Positions 13,896 to 21,307 of a stretch of 64,000 bases of DNA are shown here, one piece after another. The notes beneath the pieces are model-generated. The model was not told where the DNA came from. It did not search any database and was given only the letters and a program-made list of their open reading frames with translations. Within the stretch, counting starts at the first letter, position 1, and each line of letters begins with the position of its first letter. The stretch is from contig NZ_CAJZAH010000006.1 of assembly GCF_914271545.1 (NCBI RefSeq), forward strand, positions 124,001 through 188,000, read 5' to 3'. This DNA is from Cupriavidus respiraculi (lineage in GTDB: Bacteria > Pseudomonadota > Gammaproteobacteria > Burkholderiales > Burkholderiaceae). The translations under genes were made by a program, and so were the position numbers.

Positions 13896-13928
13896 CAAAA
13901 AAAATGGCGACCCGCAATGGGTCGCCAT
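13896..13928 (-). terminator. terminator of the lipoprotein operon (minus strand)
   Basis: A 10-bp stem, ATGGCGACCC with GGGTCGCCAT, and a 5-base loop. The T run of eight lies on the minus-strand side, so it chiefly ends transcripts of the DUF799 gene. It may also help end glpV transcription from the other side. Confidence 0.85.
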
Positions 13929-13950
13929 CTCTTTGCTCCGCACGCCGGGA

Positions 13951-14610
13951 TCAGTCGGTGCTGTACTTCGGCGAGCGCGGCCCGTAGAGGATACCGCCGG
14001 GCTGGCCGGCCGAGAGCAGCCGGTTGCTCGCCACGCCGGCCACGGAATGGCTCGCGTCCATGGCGCTGTTGACGATCTGCTTGACCGCCGCGGCCACCAG
14101 CATGCCGACGAGGCCGCCGCCACCGCTGTTACCGCCTTCGTTGTTCGATGCGGAAGCCTGGCCGCTCCAGAGGCTGGTGCCCGTCTTCAGGTCCACCAGC
14201 TTGGCGTTGGCGGTCACCACCGTTGCGCTGTTGATGACCGTGTAGCGGGTGCCGTAGTTGGTGACGGTGATGTAGAGCGCCGCATCGGCACCGAAGATTT
14301 CGCGCAGCTTCTCGGGCGCGACGGCGTGGATTTCGCCGGGCTGCGTCAGCCCGTTCTGCTTGAACGTCTCGTCCACCAGCGTCACGGGCATGACGTAGTA
14401 GCCGGCTTCCGCCAGCGGGAAGGTCGCCTGCGACAGCACGCTGTAGCTGGCCTGGACCTCGGGCGAGTCGTTCTGCGGAGGCAGCACCAGGATCGTGCGC
14501 GGGCGTGCCTGTTTGAACGCGGCGTAGTCGACCTGCCTCGGCGTCGCGCAGCCTGTCGCCAGCACGGCCACCGCTACCAGCGGCAGAAGGCGTTTACACA
14601 GTGTTTTCAT
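13951..14610 (-). CDS. DUF799 (GNA1162-type) lipoprotein
   Basis: A 219-residue lipoprotein. The signal ends at LATGC with the modified Cys at position 21 (ATGCATPRQ). The mature part matches the DUF799/GNA1162 family (RTILVLPPQNDSPEVQASYS; TNYGTRYTVINSATVVTANA), whose fold resembles the TolB/CsgG N-terminal region. A Gly-rich hinge (NNEGGNSGGGG) precedes a hydrophobic segment. It is last in a CsgG-DUF4810-DUF799 operon found in many Proteobacteria and overlaps the DUF4810 gene by four bases. Function is unknown; an outer-membrane complex with its operon partners is likely. Confidence 0.9.
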   Translation of the reverse strand: MKTLCKRLLPLVAVAVLATGCATPRQVDYAAFKQARPRTILVLPPQNDSPEVQASYSVLSQATFPLAEAGYYVMPVTLVDETFKQNGLTQPGEIHAVAPEKLREIFGADAALYITVTNYGTRYTVINSATVVTANAKLVDLKTGTSLWSGQASASNNEGGNSGGGGLVGMLVAAAVKQIVNSAMDASHSVAGVASNRLLSAGQPGGILYGPRSPKYSTD

Positions 14611-15011
14611 CGCTTGAGCTCCACCTTCTTGTCGTCGGCCTGGGCCTTTTTGTCGGTGCGCTTCACGTTGCGCAGCAGGAAGTCCACATAGGTGCCGGAC
14701 TCGGGAAACAGCCGCTTTTCGGTCTGGAATTCACGGACCATTTCGTCGTCCTTGCCGAGGTCCGCGTACAGCAGGCCAAGGTGCGCGTGGTAGCCCGGAG
14801 GCGGCAGCTTGCCGGACGCCTTGATCTTCTCCAGGTCGGCCTCGAGCACCTGGATCTGTGCCTCCTTGGGTTCGCCCTTGAAGTACTGATAGACCTGCGG
14901 CTGATAGCCCTCCCACTGGTACAGCGTGGCTTGATTGGCGCAGCCGACCAGCAGCGCCGTGCCCACCGCGGCCAGCCATGCCGACCGCGAGGTGTGCAAA
15001 CTCTTGTTCAT
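14607..15011 (-). CDS. DUF4810 lipoprotein
   Basis: A 134-residue lipoprotein with lipobox LLVGC (ANQATLYQWEGYQPQVYQYF follows). The YQWEGY-x-YF stretch and the later GYHAHLGLLYADLGKDDEM helices mark the DUF4810 family; the second half has a TPR-like hairpin. The charged tail (KKAQADDKKVELKR) is exposed. It is encoded between the CsgG and DUF799 genes with four-base overlap downstream, so the three proteins are made together. Confidence 0.9.
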   Translation of the reverse strand: MNKSLHTSRSAWLAAVGTALLVGCANQATLYQWEGYQPQVYQYFKGEPKEAQIQVLEADLEKIKASGKLPPPGYHAHLGLLYADLGKDDEMVREFQTEKRLFPESGTYVDFLLRNVKRTDKKAQADDKKVELKR

Positions 15012-15035
15012 GATGACCCGTTCCTCGAACGATGA

Positions 15036-15713
15036 TTACTGAATGGCGGGCTTCCAGGCCCCGCTCTCGATACCGCCGACCAGCTTGGTAACCGCCTCGC
15101 GCACGGCCAGGTCCAGCACCTTGCCGTTGAGCGTCGAGTCGTAGCTTTGCGTGCCGCCGAAGCCGACGATCTCGCGGCTGGACAGCTCGTATTCGCCGGC
15201 GCCCTGGCTGCTGAAGACGACTTCGGACGTCTTGATGTTGACGACGTTCAGCGCGACCTTGGCGTAGGCCACCTGGGTCTTGCCGCGGCCCAGCAGGCCG
15301 AACAGCTGGCGGTCCCCGACTTCCTTGCGGCCGAACTCGGTGACGTCCCCCGTGATCACGAAGTCCGCGCCCTTCAGGCTCTGCTGTTGCTGCTTGATGG
15401 AGGCCTCGCGCTTGATCTCCTCGAGGTTGTCGCGGTCCAGCACGTTGAAGCGGTTGGTCTGCTGCAGATGGGTCACGAGGATGGTCTTGGCCTGGCCGCC
15501 GAGACGATCGACGCCGTCCGAGAAGACGCCCCGCATATAGCTGGAGCGGTTGTCGAACTTGCCGACGGCGATGGGAGCGCGGGCGCCGTGGTACGCGCGG
15601 CTCGCGGCTTCGACCTGCTGCACCGGCAGCGCGCGCGACGATTCGGCGGCGCAACCGGCCAGCGCGGCCGCGGCCGCGATGACGAGCAGGGGGAGGGCAT
15701 GCACAGTCTTCAC
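15036..15713 (-). CDS. CsgG/HfaB-family outer-membrane lipoprotein
   Basis: A 225-residue lipoprotein with lipobox ALAGC at Cys20. The CsgG fold is evident from APIAVGKFDNRSSYMRG, RFNVLDRDNLEEIKREASI and GADFVITGDVTEFG. CsgG in curli systems forms an oligomeric secretion channel, but no curli genes are present here. Relatives in CsgG-DUF4810-DUF799 operons have no settled role. It is first in its operon, so the promoter should lie in 15714-15950, where I find no convincing match. Confidence 0.88.
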   Translation of the reverse strand: MKTVHALPLLVIAAAAALAGCAAESSRALPVQQVEAASRAYHGARAPIAVGKFDNRSSYMRGVFSDGVDRLGGQAKTILVTHLQQTNRFNVLDRDNLEEIKREASIKQQQQSLKGADFVITGDVTEFGRKEVGDRQLFGLLGRGKTQVAYAKVALNVVNIKTSEVVFSSQGAGEYELSSREIVGFGGTQSYDSTLNGKVLDLAVREAVTKLVGGIESGAWKPAIQ

Positions 15714-15954
15714 TCAGAGTTCTCCATGGCAATGAACCCGGGCCGGGCAAGGTCCGGGGATACGGGGTTAACGGAGGGCGAGTGAGAACGTGTAGGGCAA
15801 CGACCGAGGATCCCCACTTCAGTGGGGGGCGATGGGTGAGCAGATCCATGGAGGCGGACTTTTCTCTGGCCTCGGCGGGGCCTGATGCATACTACGGCCT
15901 TCGCAAATTGACGCCGATTGACGAGGTGGCCCAGCCGCCGCGTCCGGACCCCCG

Positions 15955-16971
15955 ATGAACCGCATTCTCGTCATCAAGATCACTTCTCTCGGCGATATGG
16001 CGCATACGCTGCCATTGATCTGGGACCTGCGCCGCGCCTATCCCGAGGCCAAGATCGACTGGGTGGCGGATGCCTCGTGCGCCGATATCCCGCGCTGGAC
16101 CGTGGGAATCGACCGGGTGATCGCGCCCCCGCTGCGCGGCTTCAAGAAGTCGCGCAAATGGCGAGACCTGAAGGCGATCTTCGGTGCGCTGCGCCAGCTG
16201 CGGCGCGAGAAATACGACGTGGCCATCGACGTGCATGGCGTCTACAAGAGCGCGATCGTGGGCTGGCTGTCCGGCGCCCCGCGCCGCTTCGGCTACGCCG
16301 CCAGATACCTCGGCGAAGGGCGGGCCGAGTCCTTCTATACGGATATCTTCGGTCCGCACGGCGACGCGACGGCGCGCCACAAGATGCGGCTGGTGGCATC
16401 CCGGGCGCTCGGCTACGAGATCGACCAGCAGGAGCACTACGAACTGCGCGTGCCCGCGCCGGCCGCGCCGCTGAACGAGGACGGCGCGCCGCGCGCGCTG
16501 CTGTTCCATGCGACCTCGCTGGATGCCAAGAAATGGCCGGCGCAGCGCTGGATCGCCGTGGGCGCGGAACTGGCCGCGCGCGGCTATCGCGTGCAGCTGC
16601 CGTGGGGCTCGCCCGCGGAGCGCGAACAGTCTGAAGCGCTGGCACGCGAGATTCCCGGCTCGGTGGTGCTGCCGCGCATGACCATCACCGAATGCGCGCA
16701 GCGGGTCGATGCCGCCGCGCTGGTGGTGGGCACCGATACCGGCTTCGTGCATCTGGCCCATGCGCTGGGCAAGCCCTCGGTGATGCTGTTTACCGCGACC
16801 TCCCGCGAGCACTTCGGCATTTCGGCCCCGGGACGCGCCGTGTCGGTGGGCGATCGCGGCGTGGTGCCGGAAGTGTCCGAGGTGCTGCAGGCCATCGACG
16901 AGGTGACCGGCCGCGCCACTGCGGGCTCCTGCGCAGCCCCGCCCATACCGGCAAGGATGGCCCAGGCCTGA
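15955..16971 (+). CDS. waaC: lipopolysaccharide heptosyltransferase I (glycosyltransferase family 9)
   Basis: A 338-residue GT9 enzyme that adds the first L-glycero-D-manno-heptose to Kdo in the LPS inner core, at the cytoplasmic face of the inner membrane. The N-terminus ILVIKITSLGDMAHTLP is the family signature. The acceptor-side IDVHGVYKSA and the nucleotide-sugar motif GTDTGFVHLAHALGKP are present. The final 30 residues (Ala/Pro-rich) are atypical. HepI is favoured over HepII by the SLGDM/HTLP pattern. A hairpin follows three bases after the stop. Confidence 0.85.
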   Translation: MNRILVIKITSLGDMAHTLPLIWDLRRAYPEAKIDWVADASCADIPRWTVGIDRVIAPPLRGFKKSRKWRDLKAIFGALRQLRREKYDVAIDVHGVYKSAIVGWLSGAPRRFGYAARYLGEGRAESFYTDIFGPHGDATARHKMRLVASRALGYEIDQQEHYELRVPAPAAPLNEDGAPRALLFHATSLDAKKWPAQRWIAVGAELAARGYRVQLPWGSPAEREQSEALAREIPGSVVLPRMTITECAQRVDAAALVVGTDTGFVHLAHALGKPSVMLFTATSREHFGISAPGRAVSVGDRGVVPEVSEVLQAIDEVTGRATAGSCAAPPIPARMAQA

Positions 16972-16973
16972 AC

Positions 16974-17001
16974 GACAACGCCGCCCTCGGGCGGCGTTGT
17001 C
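16974..17001 (+). terminator. hairpin terminator between waaC and the convergent TetR gene
   Basis: GACAACGCCGCC pairs with GGCGGCGTTGTC around a CTCG loop, a stable 12-bp stem placed between converging genes. The T run is poor (CATTTGC), so efficiency is uncertain. Confidence 0.6.
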
Positions 17002-17020
17002 ATTTGCGCGGTCGCGGCGC

Positions 17021-17587
17021 TCAGGGGGCGACCGACGCCATCAGCAACTCGTCGGCCGCGTCGAGCCGCTCGGGGGTGCCGAACAGCCGCGAGGCGATCA
17101 GGCCGTTCTGCAGCGTGGCGAACACCGCCTGCGCGATGGCCTTGGGCGGCAGCGGCAGGGGCTGCTCGCGCTGCGCGGCGGACTGCTCCAGCAGATGCCG
17201 GATCCAGGCCTCGTTCATCGTGTAGAAGTCCTTCAGCACCCGGTGCACGGGCTCGGGCAGCGACATGGCTTCGGTCGACAGCATGCCGGCCAGGCAGATC
17301 AGGTCGCCATGCGCGCTGTCGCGCCACGACTGCAGGTAGCGCCGCGCCTGCTCCGTGGACGGCAGCGTGTCGTCGATGGCCCGCAGTTCGCTGGCTACGC
17401 GGTTGCTGTACTCCGTCACCGCAGCCAGCACGAGGTCTTCCTTGGTGGGGAAGTGGTAGTGGACGCTCGAGGTCTTGACGCCGACCAGATCGGCCAGGTC
17501 ACGATAGCTGAAGCCATTGAATCCCCGGCGCCGCAGTAGCACCAGGGCGTGCTCGAGCAGTTGTTCGCGAACGGATGGGGCTTTCAT
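17021..17587 (-). CDS. TetR/AcrR-family transcriptional regulator
   Basis: A 188-residue regulator with a TetR helix-turn-helix at about 8-55 (GFNGFSYRDLADLVGVKTSS then VHYHFPTKEDL), then a helical ligand domain. Its overall look (LICLAGMLSTEAMSLPEPV; FATLQNGLIASRLFG) resembles the AcuR/YcdC-like group whose ligands are often small electrophiles or acids; the ligand is unknown. A CTATC-N4-GATAG palindrome lies 12 bases upstream of its start, suggesting autoregulation. The next genes on the same strand are a 32-residue peptide and a TDGAR-repeat protein whose upstream regions carry related palindromes. Confidence 0.88.
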   Translation of the reverse strand: MKAPSVREQLLEHALVLLRRRGFNGFSYRDLADLVGVKTSSVHYHFPTKEDLVLAAVTEYSNRVASELRAIDDTLPSTEQARRYLQSWRDSAHGDLICLAGMLSTEAMSLPEPVHRVLKDFYTMNEAWIRHLLEQSAAQREQPLPLPPKAIAQAVFATLQNGLIASRLFGTPERLDAADELLMASVAP

Positions 17588-17598
17588 GGTGCACTCGT

Positions 17599-17612
17599 CT
17601 ATCTGTCGATAG
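17599..17612. promoter_or_regulatory. candidate autoregulatory operator of the TetR gene
   Basis: CTATCTGTCGATAG has perfect 5-base arms (CTATC/GATAG) around four bases and sits 12 bases before the TetR start codon, where a repressor would block the promoter or leader. The TATC/GATA half-sites resemble those upstream of the repeat-protein genes, but the spacing differs. Confidence 0.45.
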
Positions 17613-17680
17613 TCCTCAAGGTTTGGTTGGATCGTTTGCTTGCTTCGCGATTCGGTTGCGTGGCGGCGGTCCGGGGCGGC

Positions 17681-17779
17681 TCAGGCGGGCAGGACCTGCG
17701 CCACCATCGCCACCGCCGAACCGCTCACCACGCAGACCGCCAGGTAACCGGCGATCAGTATGCTGTTGCGCTTGTTCAT
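17681..17779 (-). CDS. 32-residue membrane peptide
   Basis: This short ORF encodes a peptide starting MNKRNSILIAGYLAVCVVSG, with a basic N-terminus, one hydrophobic helix and a VLPA end. A GGAG ribosome site lies six bases before the ATG, which supports translation. It lies between the TetR gene and the first TDGAR-repeat gene, all on the minus strand. The ribosome site is part of a pair of alternative hairpins (17784-17820). Function is unknown; expression linked to the neighbouring genes is plausible. Confidence 0.5.
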   Translation of the reverse strand: MNKRNSILIAGYLAVCVVSGSAVAMVAQVLPA

Positions 17780-17783
17780 GATG

Positions 17784-17820
17784 GGCTCCGTCTGTTGCGG
17801 AGCCGTGGTCATCGGCTCCG
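17784..17820 (-). promoter_or_regulatory. three-segment alternative hairpin over the 32-residue peptide ribosome site
   Basis: Read on the minus strand the leader contains CGGAGCC (17820-17814), GGCTCCG (17804-17798) and CGGAGCC (17790-17784). The last segment holds the ribosome site. The middle segment can pair either with the first (site free) or with the last (site hidden). Both stems would be 7 bp and GC-rich. Confidence 0.45.
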
Positions 17821-17861
17821 CGCTGTGTTGCTATTTGTGCGATTCGTCATGCGACGCGGCC

Positions 17862-18533
17862 TCAGGCGTTGGCGCCTTCGGAGAACACGTCGAACTGGCC
17901 GCTGCGCGCGCCGTCGGTGAAGGCGCTGCGCTCGCCGGTGCGGGCGCCGTCGGTGTAGACGTCGCGGGCGCGGCCGGGGGCGGCGGACACGCCGGTGCGA
18001 TCCAGGCCTGCGACGATGCGGGCGCCGTCGGTGTACGGGTCGACCGAGCGGGCGCCGTCCGTGAAGTTGCTGCGCTCGCCGGTGCGGGCACCGTCGGTGA
18101 AGGCGCTGCGTTCACCGGTGCGGGCGCCATCGGTAAAGGCGCTGCGCTCCAGGCGGGCGACGATGCGGGCACCGTCCGTGTACGGGTCGACCGAGCGGGC
18201 GCCGTCGGTGAAGCTGCTGCGCTCGCCGCTGCGGGCGCCATCCGTGAAGGCGCTGCGCTCGCCGGAGCGGGCACCGTCGGTAAAGGCGCTACGGTCCAGG
18301 CCGGCAACGATGCGGGCACCGTCGGTGTACGGATCGACCTTGCGGGCGCCATCAGTGAAGGCGCTACGCTCGCCGGTGCGGGCACCGTCGGTGAAGGCGC
18401 TGCGCTCACCGGTGCGGAATTCGTAGCCGTACTTGTCGGCGGCAACGGGGGCGGCCTGCGCGGTGCCGGCGACGAAGGCGGCGGCGAGGGTAGCGGCGGT
18501 GATGACGGTCTTGGCAAAGGTCGATGCGGTCAT
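17862..18533 (-). CDS. secreted TDGAR-repeat protein, copy 1
   Basis: A 223-residue exported protein of unknown function. The ATG at 18533 is chosen because GGAG lies six bases before it; an in-frame ATG 12 bases upstream has no ribosome site. A signal peptide ends near AQA-27/APVA. The rest is almost wholly repeats ending in (F/Y)TDGA: 13 clear units and a final FSEGA. They form super-repeats of about 49 residues ordered as two GERSxFTDGA units, one VDPYTDGA and one RIVAxLxRSAFTDGA. Acidic and basic residues alternate and there is no Cys. Similar TDGA-rich proteins occur in Burkholderiaceae, some, as I recall, mislabelled as helicases. A copy with only four substitutions lies at 20436-21107. 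Confidence 0.8.
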   Translation of the reverse strand: MTASTFAKTVITAATLAAAFVAGTAQAAPVAADKYGYEFRTGERSAFTDGARTGERSAFTDGARKVDPYTDGARIVAGLDRSAFTDGARSGERSAFTDGARSGERSSFTDGARSVDPYTDGARIVARLERSAFTDGARTGERSAFTDGARTGERSNFTDGARSVDPYTDGARIVAGLDRTGVSAAPGRARDVYTDGARTGERSAFTDGARSGQFDVFSEGANA

Positions 18534-18612
18534 GATGTTCTCCATTCGGTAGCGGTCTCGCCTTGGCGAGGATGGTTAAGAGGTACGGGTTGGGGACTGT
18601 CTCCGGATCGGT

Positions 18613-18628
18613 TATCTACTAATAGATA
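18613..18628. promoter_or_regulatory. palindrome, proximal site of repeat gene copy 1
   Basis: TATCTACTAATAGATA has 6-base inverted arms and lies 80 bases upstream of the start codon. It differs only at the two central purines from the distal site at 18735-18750, giving a shared TATCTACTRRTAGATA pattern typical of a dimeric regulator such as a TetR protein. Confidence 0.6.
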
Positions 18629-18734
18629 GAGAGGCCGGTCCAAAAAAAGAGGGAAGTCCCCCGGGTGTTGCTTGGTCGCGCCGCCTGCCTCGTCGTTCAC
18701 TTGGGAGGGGGTGCCGCGTCCATGGATCGAATAG

Positions 18735-18750
18735 TATCTACTGGTAGATA
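18735..18750. promoter_or_regulatory. palindrome, distal site of repeat gene copy 1
   Basis: TATCTACTGGTAGATA has 7-base perfect inverted arms, about 200 bases upstream of the repeat gene and near the outer edge of the duplicated segment. A further GATAG directly follows, so binding could extend beyond 16 bases. Confidence 0.6.
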
Positions 18751-18762
18751 GATAGTCAAGGA

Positions 18763-19202
18763 CTTTTTTCGGCGACCCCGGAAGTTGTATGGTGGCTTCC
18801 GGGTGCGCAACGCCGTCGCCATCTCACTCCTGCGCGAAGGCGCAGGCTTCGCGCACCCCGCGCATCGGAAAGCGTGCCGGGCGCGCTCTCCGGTCTATGC
18901 CAGTCCGTCTACGGAATTTTCAGGCGAACGGCGACAAGCGCGGACGTCGTCGCGGCGGCGCCGAGAATCCCGGCAGAACCGGCGAAGAAGTTCTACAACT
19001 CCAGCAGAGAGCGGCGTTTGCCATCGGGCCTTCGTCTGCGGCAGGGATCCGGCGTGGGTGCCGGAACGGCCGTGAGAACGACGAACGGAAAAGGGCGGCG
19101 CAAGCGCATCCAGACCGCGGCACGGTCCGCGGCGCGGCGTCGCGGCGTCGCGGACCATGCTACAGGCTGGTACACGGCGCTCCCCTTCTGCAAGGAGAAC
19201 TC
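18763..19202. other. 440-bp gap with no recognisable gene
   Basis: Several frames are open here but none has a ribosome site, a family match or normal composition. The region is Arg/Pro-coding in most frames, which is typical of GC-rich non-coding DNA. It probably holds the promoter of the AI-2E-family transporter gene, but I find no clear -35/-10 pair. Confidence 0.5.
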
Positions 19203-20315
19203 ATGCGGCCCATGCCTCTTTCGGAATGGACTTTCTCTCGCGGGATGCTCGATGTGCTGATCCGCGCCGGGCTGATCGCCGTCCTCGCGATCTTCTGCTT
19301 CCGCATCTTCTATCCGTTCCTCGATATCGTCCTGTGGTCCGTCATCCTGGCCGTCACCATGTATCCGCTGCAGGTGCGGATGCGCCGGCGGCTCGGCATG
19401 CGCGACGGTCGCAGCGCCACGCTGATCGTGCTGGTGTCGCTGGCCCTGATCATGGTGCCGGCCTACGTGCTGGGTGTGGCGTTGCTCGAATCGGTGGAGA
19501 ACGCGATGCACGCGGTCCGCAACGAAAGCATCCGCATACCCCCGCCTCCGGACTTCGTCGCGGGCTGGCCGCTGTTCGGCCAGCGGCTGCATGCGGCATG
19601 GCTGTCCGCGTCCACGGACATGACCGGCATGGTGGAGAAGTTCCTGCCGCAGTTCCGCGGCATCACGATGGCGGTGCTCGGCAAGCTGGCGAGCCTGGGC
19701 GTCGCGCTGCTGGTATTCGTGCTCGCGCTGTTCCTCGCGGGCATCATCATGGCGTACGGGGAGGAGGGCCATCGCAGCGCGCTGCGCATCGCCGCGCGGG
19801 TCTTCGGCGCGGAGCGGGGCCCGCGCATCGCGCTGCTATGCACCGCGACCATCCGGGCCGTGGCCCAGGGCGTGGTCGGCATCGCGTTCATCCAGATGCT
19901 GCTGATCGGCATCGCCTTCGTGGTCAAGGGCGTGCCGGCCGCCGGCCTGCTGGCGCTGCTGGTGCTGTTGCTGGGCATCATGCAATTGCCGGCCACGCTG
20001 ATCACGCTGCCCGTCATCGCTTATGTCTTCTACACGGACGGCGTCAACCTCGCCACGGTGATATTCGCCGCCTATGTGTTCGTCGCCGGCCTGGCGGACA
20101 ACGTGCTCAAGCCGCTGATGCTCGGGCGCGGCGTGGACGTGCCGATGCCGGTGGTACTGATCGGCGCGCTGGGCGGCATGGTGACGGGCGGCGTGATCGG
20201 CCTGTTCATCGGGCCGGTGGTGCTGTCGGTGGGTTACCGCCTGTTCTGGCTGTGGGTCGACGAGCCGCCGCTGGCCGTCCCGGCCGACGAGCCGACCGCG
20301 AGGGTGAGCCCCTGA
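19203..20315 (+). CDS. AI-2E-family (PerM/TqsA-like) membrane transporter
   Basis: A 370-residue inner-membrane protein of the AI-2E transporter family, with about seven to eight hydrophobic helices. It shows an N-terminal FRIFYPFLDIVLWSVILAVT helix pair, a long soluble loop (about 100-150), and the C-terminal VFVAGLADNVLKPLMLGRGV and GLFIGPVVLSVGYRL landmarks. The ATG follows an AAGGAG ribosome site. Family members include Na+/H+ antiporters and exporters, so autoinducer transport should not be assumed. It sits between the two copies of the TDGAR-repeat gene on the opposite strand. Confidence 0.85.
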   Translation: MRPMPLSEWTFSRGMLDVLIRAGLIAVLAIFCFRIFYPFLDIVLWSVILAVTMYPLQVRMRRRLGMRDGRSATLIVLVSLALIMVPAYVLGVALLESVENAMHAVRNESIRIPPPPDFVAGWPLFGQRLHAAWLSASTDMTGMVEKFLPQFRGITMAVLGKLASLGVALLVFVLALFLAGIIMAYGEEGHRSALRIAARVFGAERGPRIALLCTATIRAVAQGVVGIAFIQMLLIGIAFVVKGVPAAGLLALLVLLLGIMQLPATLITLPVIAYVFYTDGVNLATVIFAAYVFVAGLADNVLKPLMLGRGVDVPMPVVLIGALGGMVTGGVIGLFIGPVVLSVGYRLFWLWVDEPPLAVPADEPTARVSP

Positions 20316-20384
20316 TGTCGATGCCGGGCACGGCGCCGTTGGCGGACAGCGGGCGCCACGCGCGACGATCGTTCGGCCGTAACG

Positions 20385-20412
20385 ACGATGCCGCCCCGAA
20401 GGGCGGCATCGT
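20385..20412. terminator. hairpin between convergent transporter gene and repeat gene copy 2
   Basis: ACGATGCCGCCC pairs with GGGCGGCATCGT around a CGAA tetraloop, a 12-bp stem between converging genes. Neither side has a T run, so it is a weak or partly Rho-aided terminator. Confidence 0.55.
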
Positions 20413-20435
20413 TCATCTCACGCGCGATGCGGATC

Positions 20436-21107
20436 TCAGGCGTTGGCGCCTTCGGAGAACACGTCGAACTGGCCGCTGCGCGCGCCGTCGGTGAAGGCGC
20501 TGCGCTCGCCGGTGCGGGCGCCGTCGGTGTAGACGTCGCGGGCGCGGCCGGGGGCGGCGGACACGCCGGTGCGATCCAGGCCTGCGACGATGCGGGCGCC
20601 GTCGGTGTACGGGTCGACCGAGCGGGCGCCGTCCGTGAAGCTGCTGCGCTCGCCGGTGCGGGCACCGTCGGTGAAGGCGCTGCGTTCACCGGTGCGGGCG
20701 CCATCGGTAAAGGCGCTGCGCTCCAGGCGGGCGACGATGCGGGCACCATCCGTGTACGGGTCGACCGAGCGGGCGCCGTCGGTGAAGCTGTTGCGCTCGC
20801 CGCTGCGGGCGCCATCCGTGAAGGCGCTGCGCTCGCCGGAGCGGGCACCGTCGGTAAAGGCGCTACGGTCCAGGCCGGCAACGATGCGGGCACCGTCGGT
20901 GTACGGATCGACCTTGCGGGCGCCATCAGTGAAGGCGCTACGCTCGCCGGTGCGGGCACCGTCGGTGAAGGCGCTGCGCTCACCGGTGCGGAATTCGTAG
21001 CCGTACTTGTCGGCGGCAACGGGCGCGGCCTGCGCGGTGCCGGCGACGAAGGCGGCGGCGAGGGTAGCGGCGGTGATGACGGTCTTGGCAAAGGTCGATG
21101 CGGTCAT
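20436..21107 (-). CDS. secreted TDGAR-repeat protein, copy 2
   Basis: A 223-residue twin of the protein at 17862-18533, with the same signal peptide, the same 13 TDGA units plus FSEGA, and the same GGAG-spaced start. Two residue changes are visible: an Asn/Ser swap in the GERSxF unit near the third super-repeat, and a Ser/Asn swap in the second super-repeat (ERNSF here, ERSSF in copy 1). The remaining two coding substitutions are silent. This near identity indicates recent duplication or ongoing gene conversion. Its downstream neighbour differs from copy 1: a convergent transporter gene instead of the 32-residue peptide. Confidence 0.8.
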   Translation of the reverse strand: MTASTFAKTVITAATLAAAFVAGTAQAAPVAADKYGYEFRTGERSAFTDGARTGERSAFTDGARKVDPYTDGARIVAGLDRSAFTDGARSGERSAFTDGARSGERNSFTDGARSVDPYTDGARIVARLERSAFTDGARTGERSAFTDGARTGERSSFTDGARSVDPYTDGARIVAGLDRTGVSAAPGRARDVYTDGARTGERSAFTDGARSGQFDVFSEGANA

Positions 21108-21186
21108 GATGTTCTCCATTCGGTAGCGGTCTCGCCTTGGCGAGGATGGTTAAGAGGTACGGGTTGGGGACTGTCTCCGGATCGGT

Positions 21187-21202
21187 TATCTACTAATAGA
21201 TA
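21187..21202. promoter_or_regulatory. palindrome, proximal site of repeat gene copy 2
   Basis: The same TATCTACTAATAGATA as at copy 1, 80 bases before the copy 2 start codon. Confidence 0.6.
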
Positions 21203-21307
21203 GAGAGGCCGGTCCAAAAAAAGAGGGAGTCCCCCGGGTGTTGCTTGGTCGCGCCGCCTGCCTCGTCGTTCACTTGGGAGGGGGTGCCGCGTCCATGGAT
21301 CGAATAG

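Larger units (their letters stand above)
17861..18762 (-). repeat. direct duplication, copy 1 (gene plus ~230 bp upstream)
   Basis: The 902 bases match 20435-21335 in the same orientation. By my alignment they differ by four substitutions and one single-base indel, about 99.4% identity. The match begins one base outside the stop codon and ends just past the upstream palindrome at 18735-18750. The repeat covers the complete gene and its control region but nothing of its neighbours. Confidence 0.95.

Noticed and set aside
17995-18426. Regular short repeats that at first sight resemble a CRISPR array
   Set aside because: Units are variable in length, in frame and translate to TDGAR peptide repeats; there are no constant repeats with unique spacers and no cas genes.
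18789-19202. N-terminal extension of the AI-2E-family protein by 138 residues
   Set aside because: The extension is Arg/Ala/Gly-rich without a ribosome site, while MRPMPLSEWTF at 19203 has AAGGAG and gives the normal family length.
18763-19202. Remnant mobile element next to the duplication
   Set aside because: I looked for inverted ends, transposase fragments and target-site duplications around both copies and saw none; the blocks end at unrelated sequence.
20388-21203. 271-residue Gly/Ala-rich frame (GAGAVGEGAAL repeats) antisense to TDGAR gene copy 2, and its twin at copy 1
   Set aside because: It exists only because the repeated gene is open on both strands. The minus-strand frame has a signal peptide and ribosome site; the plus frame has neither.
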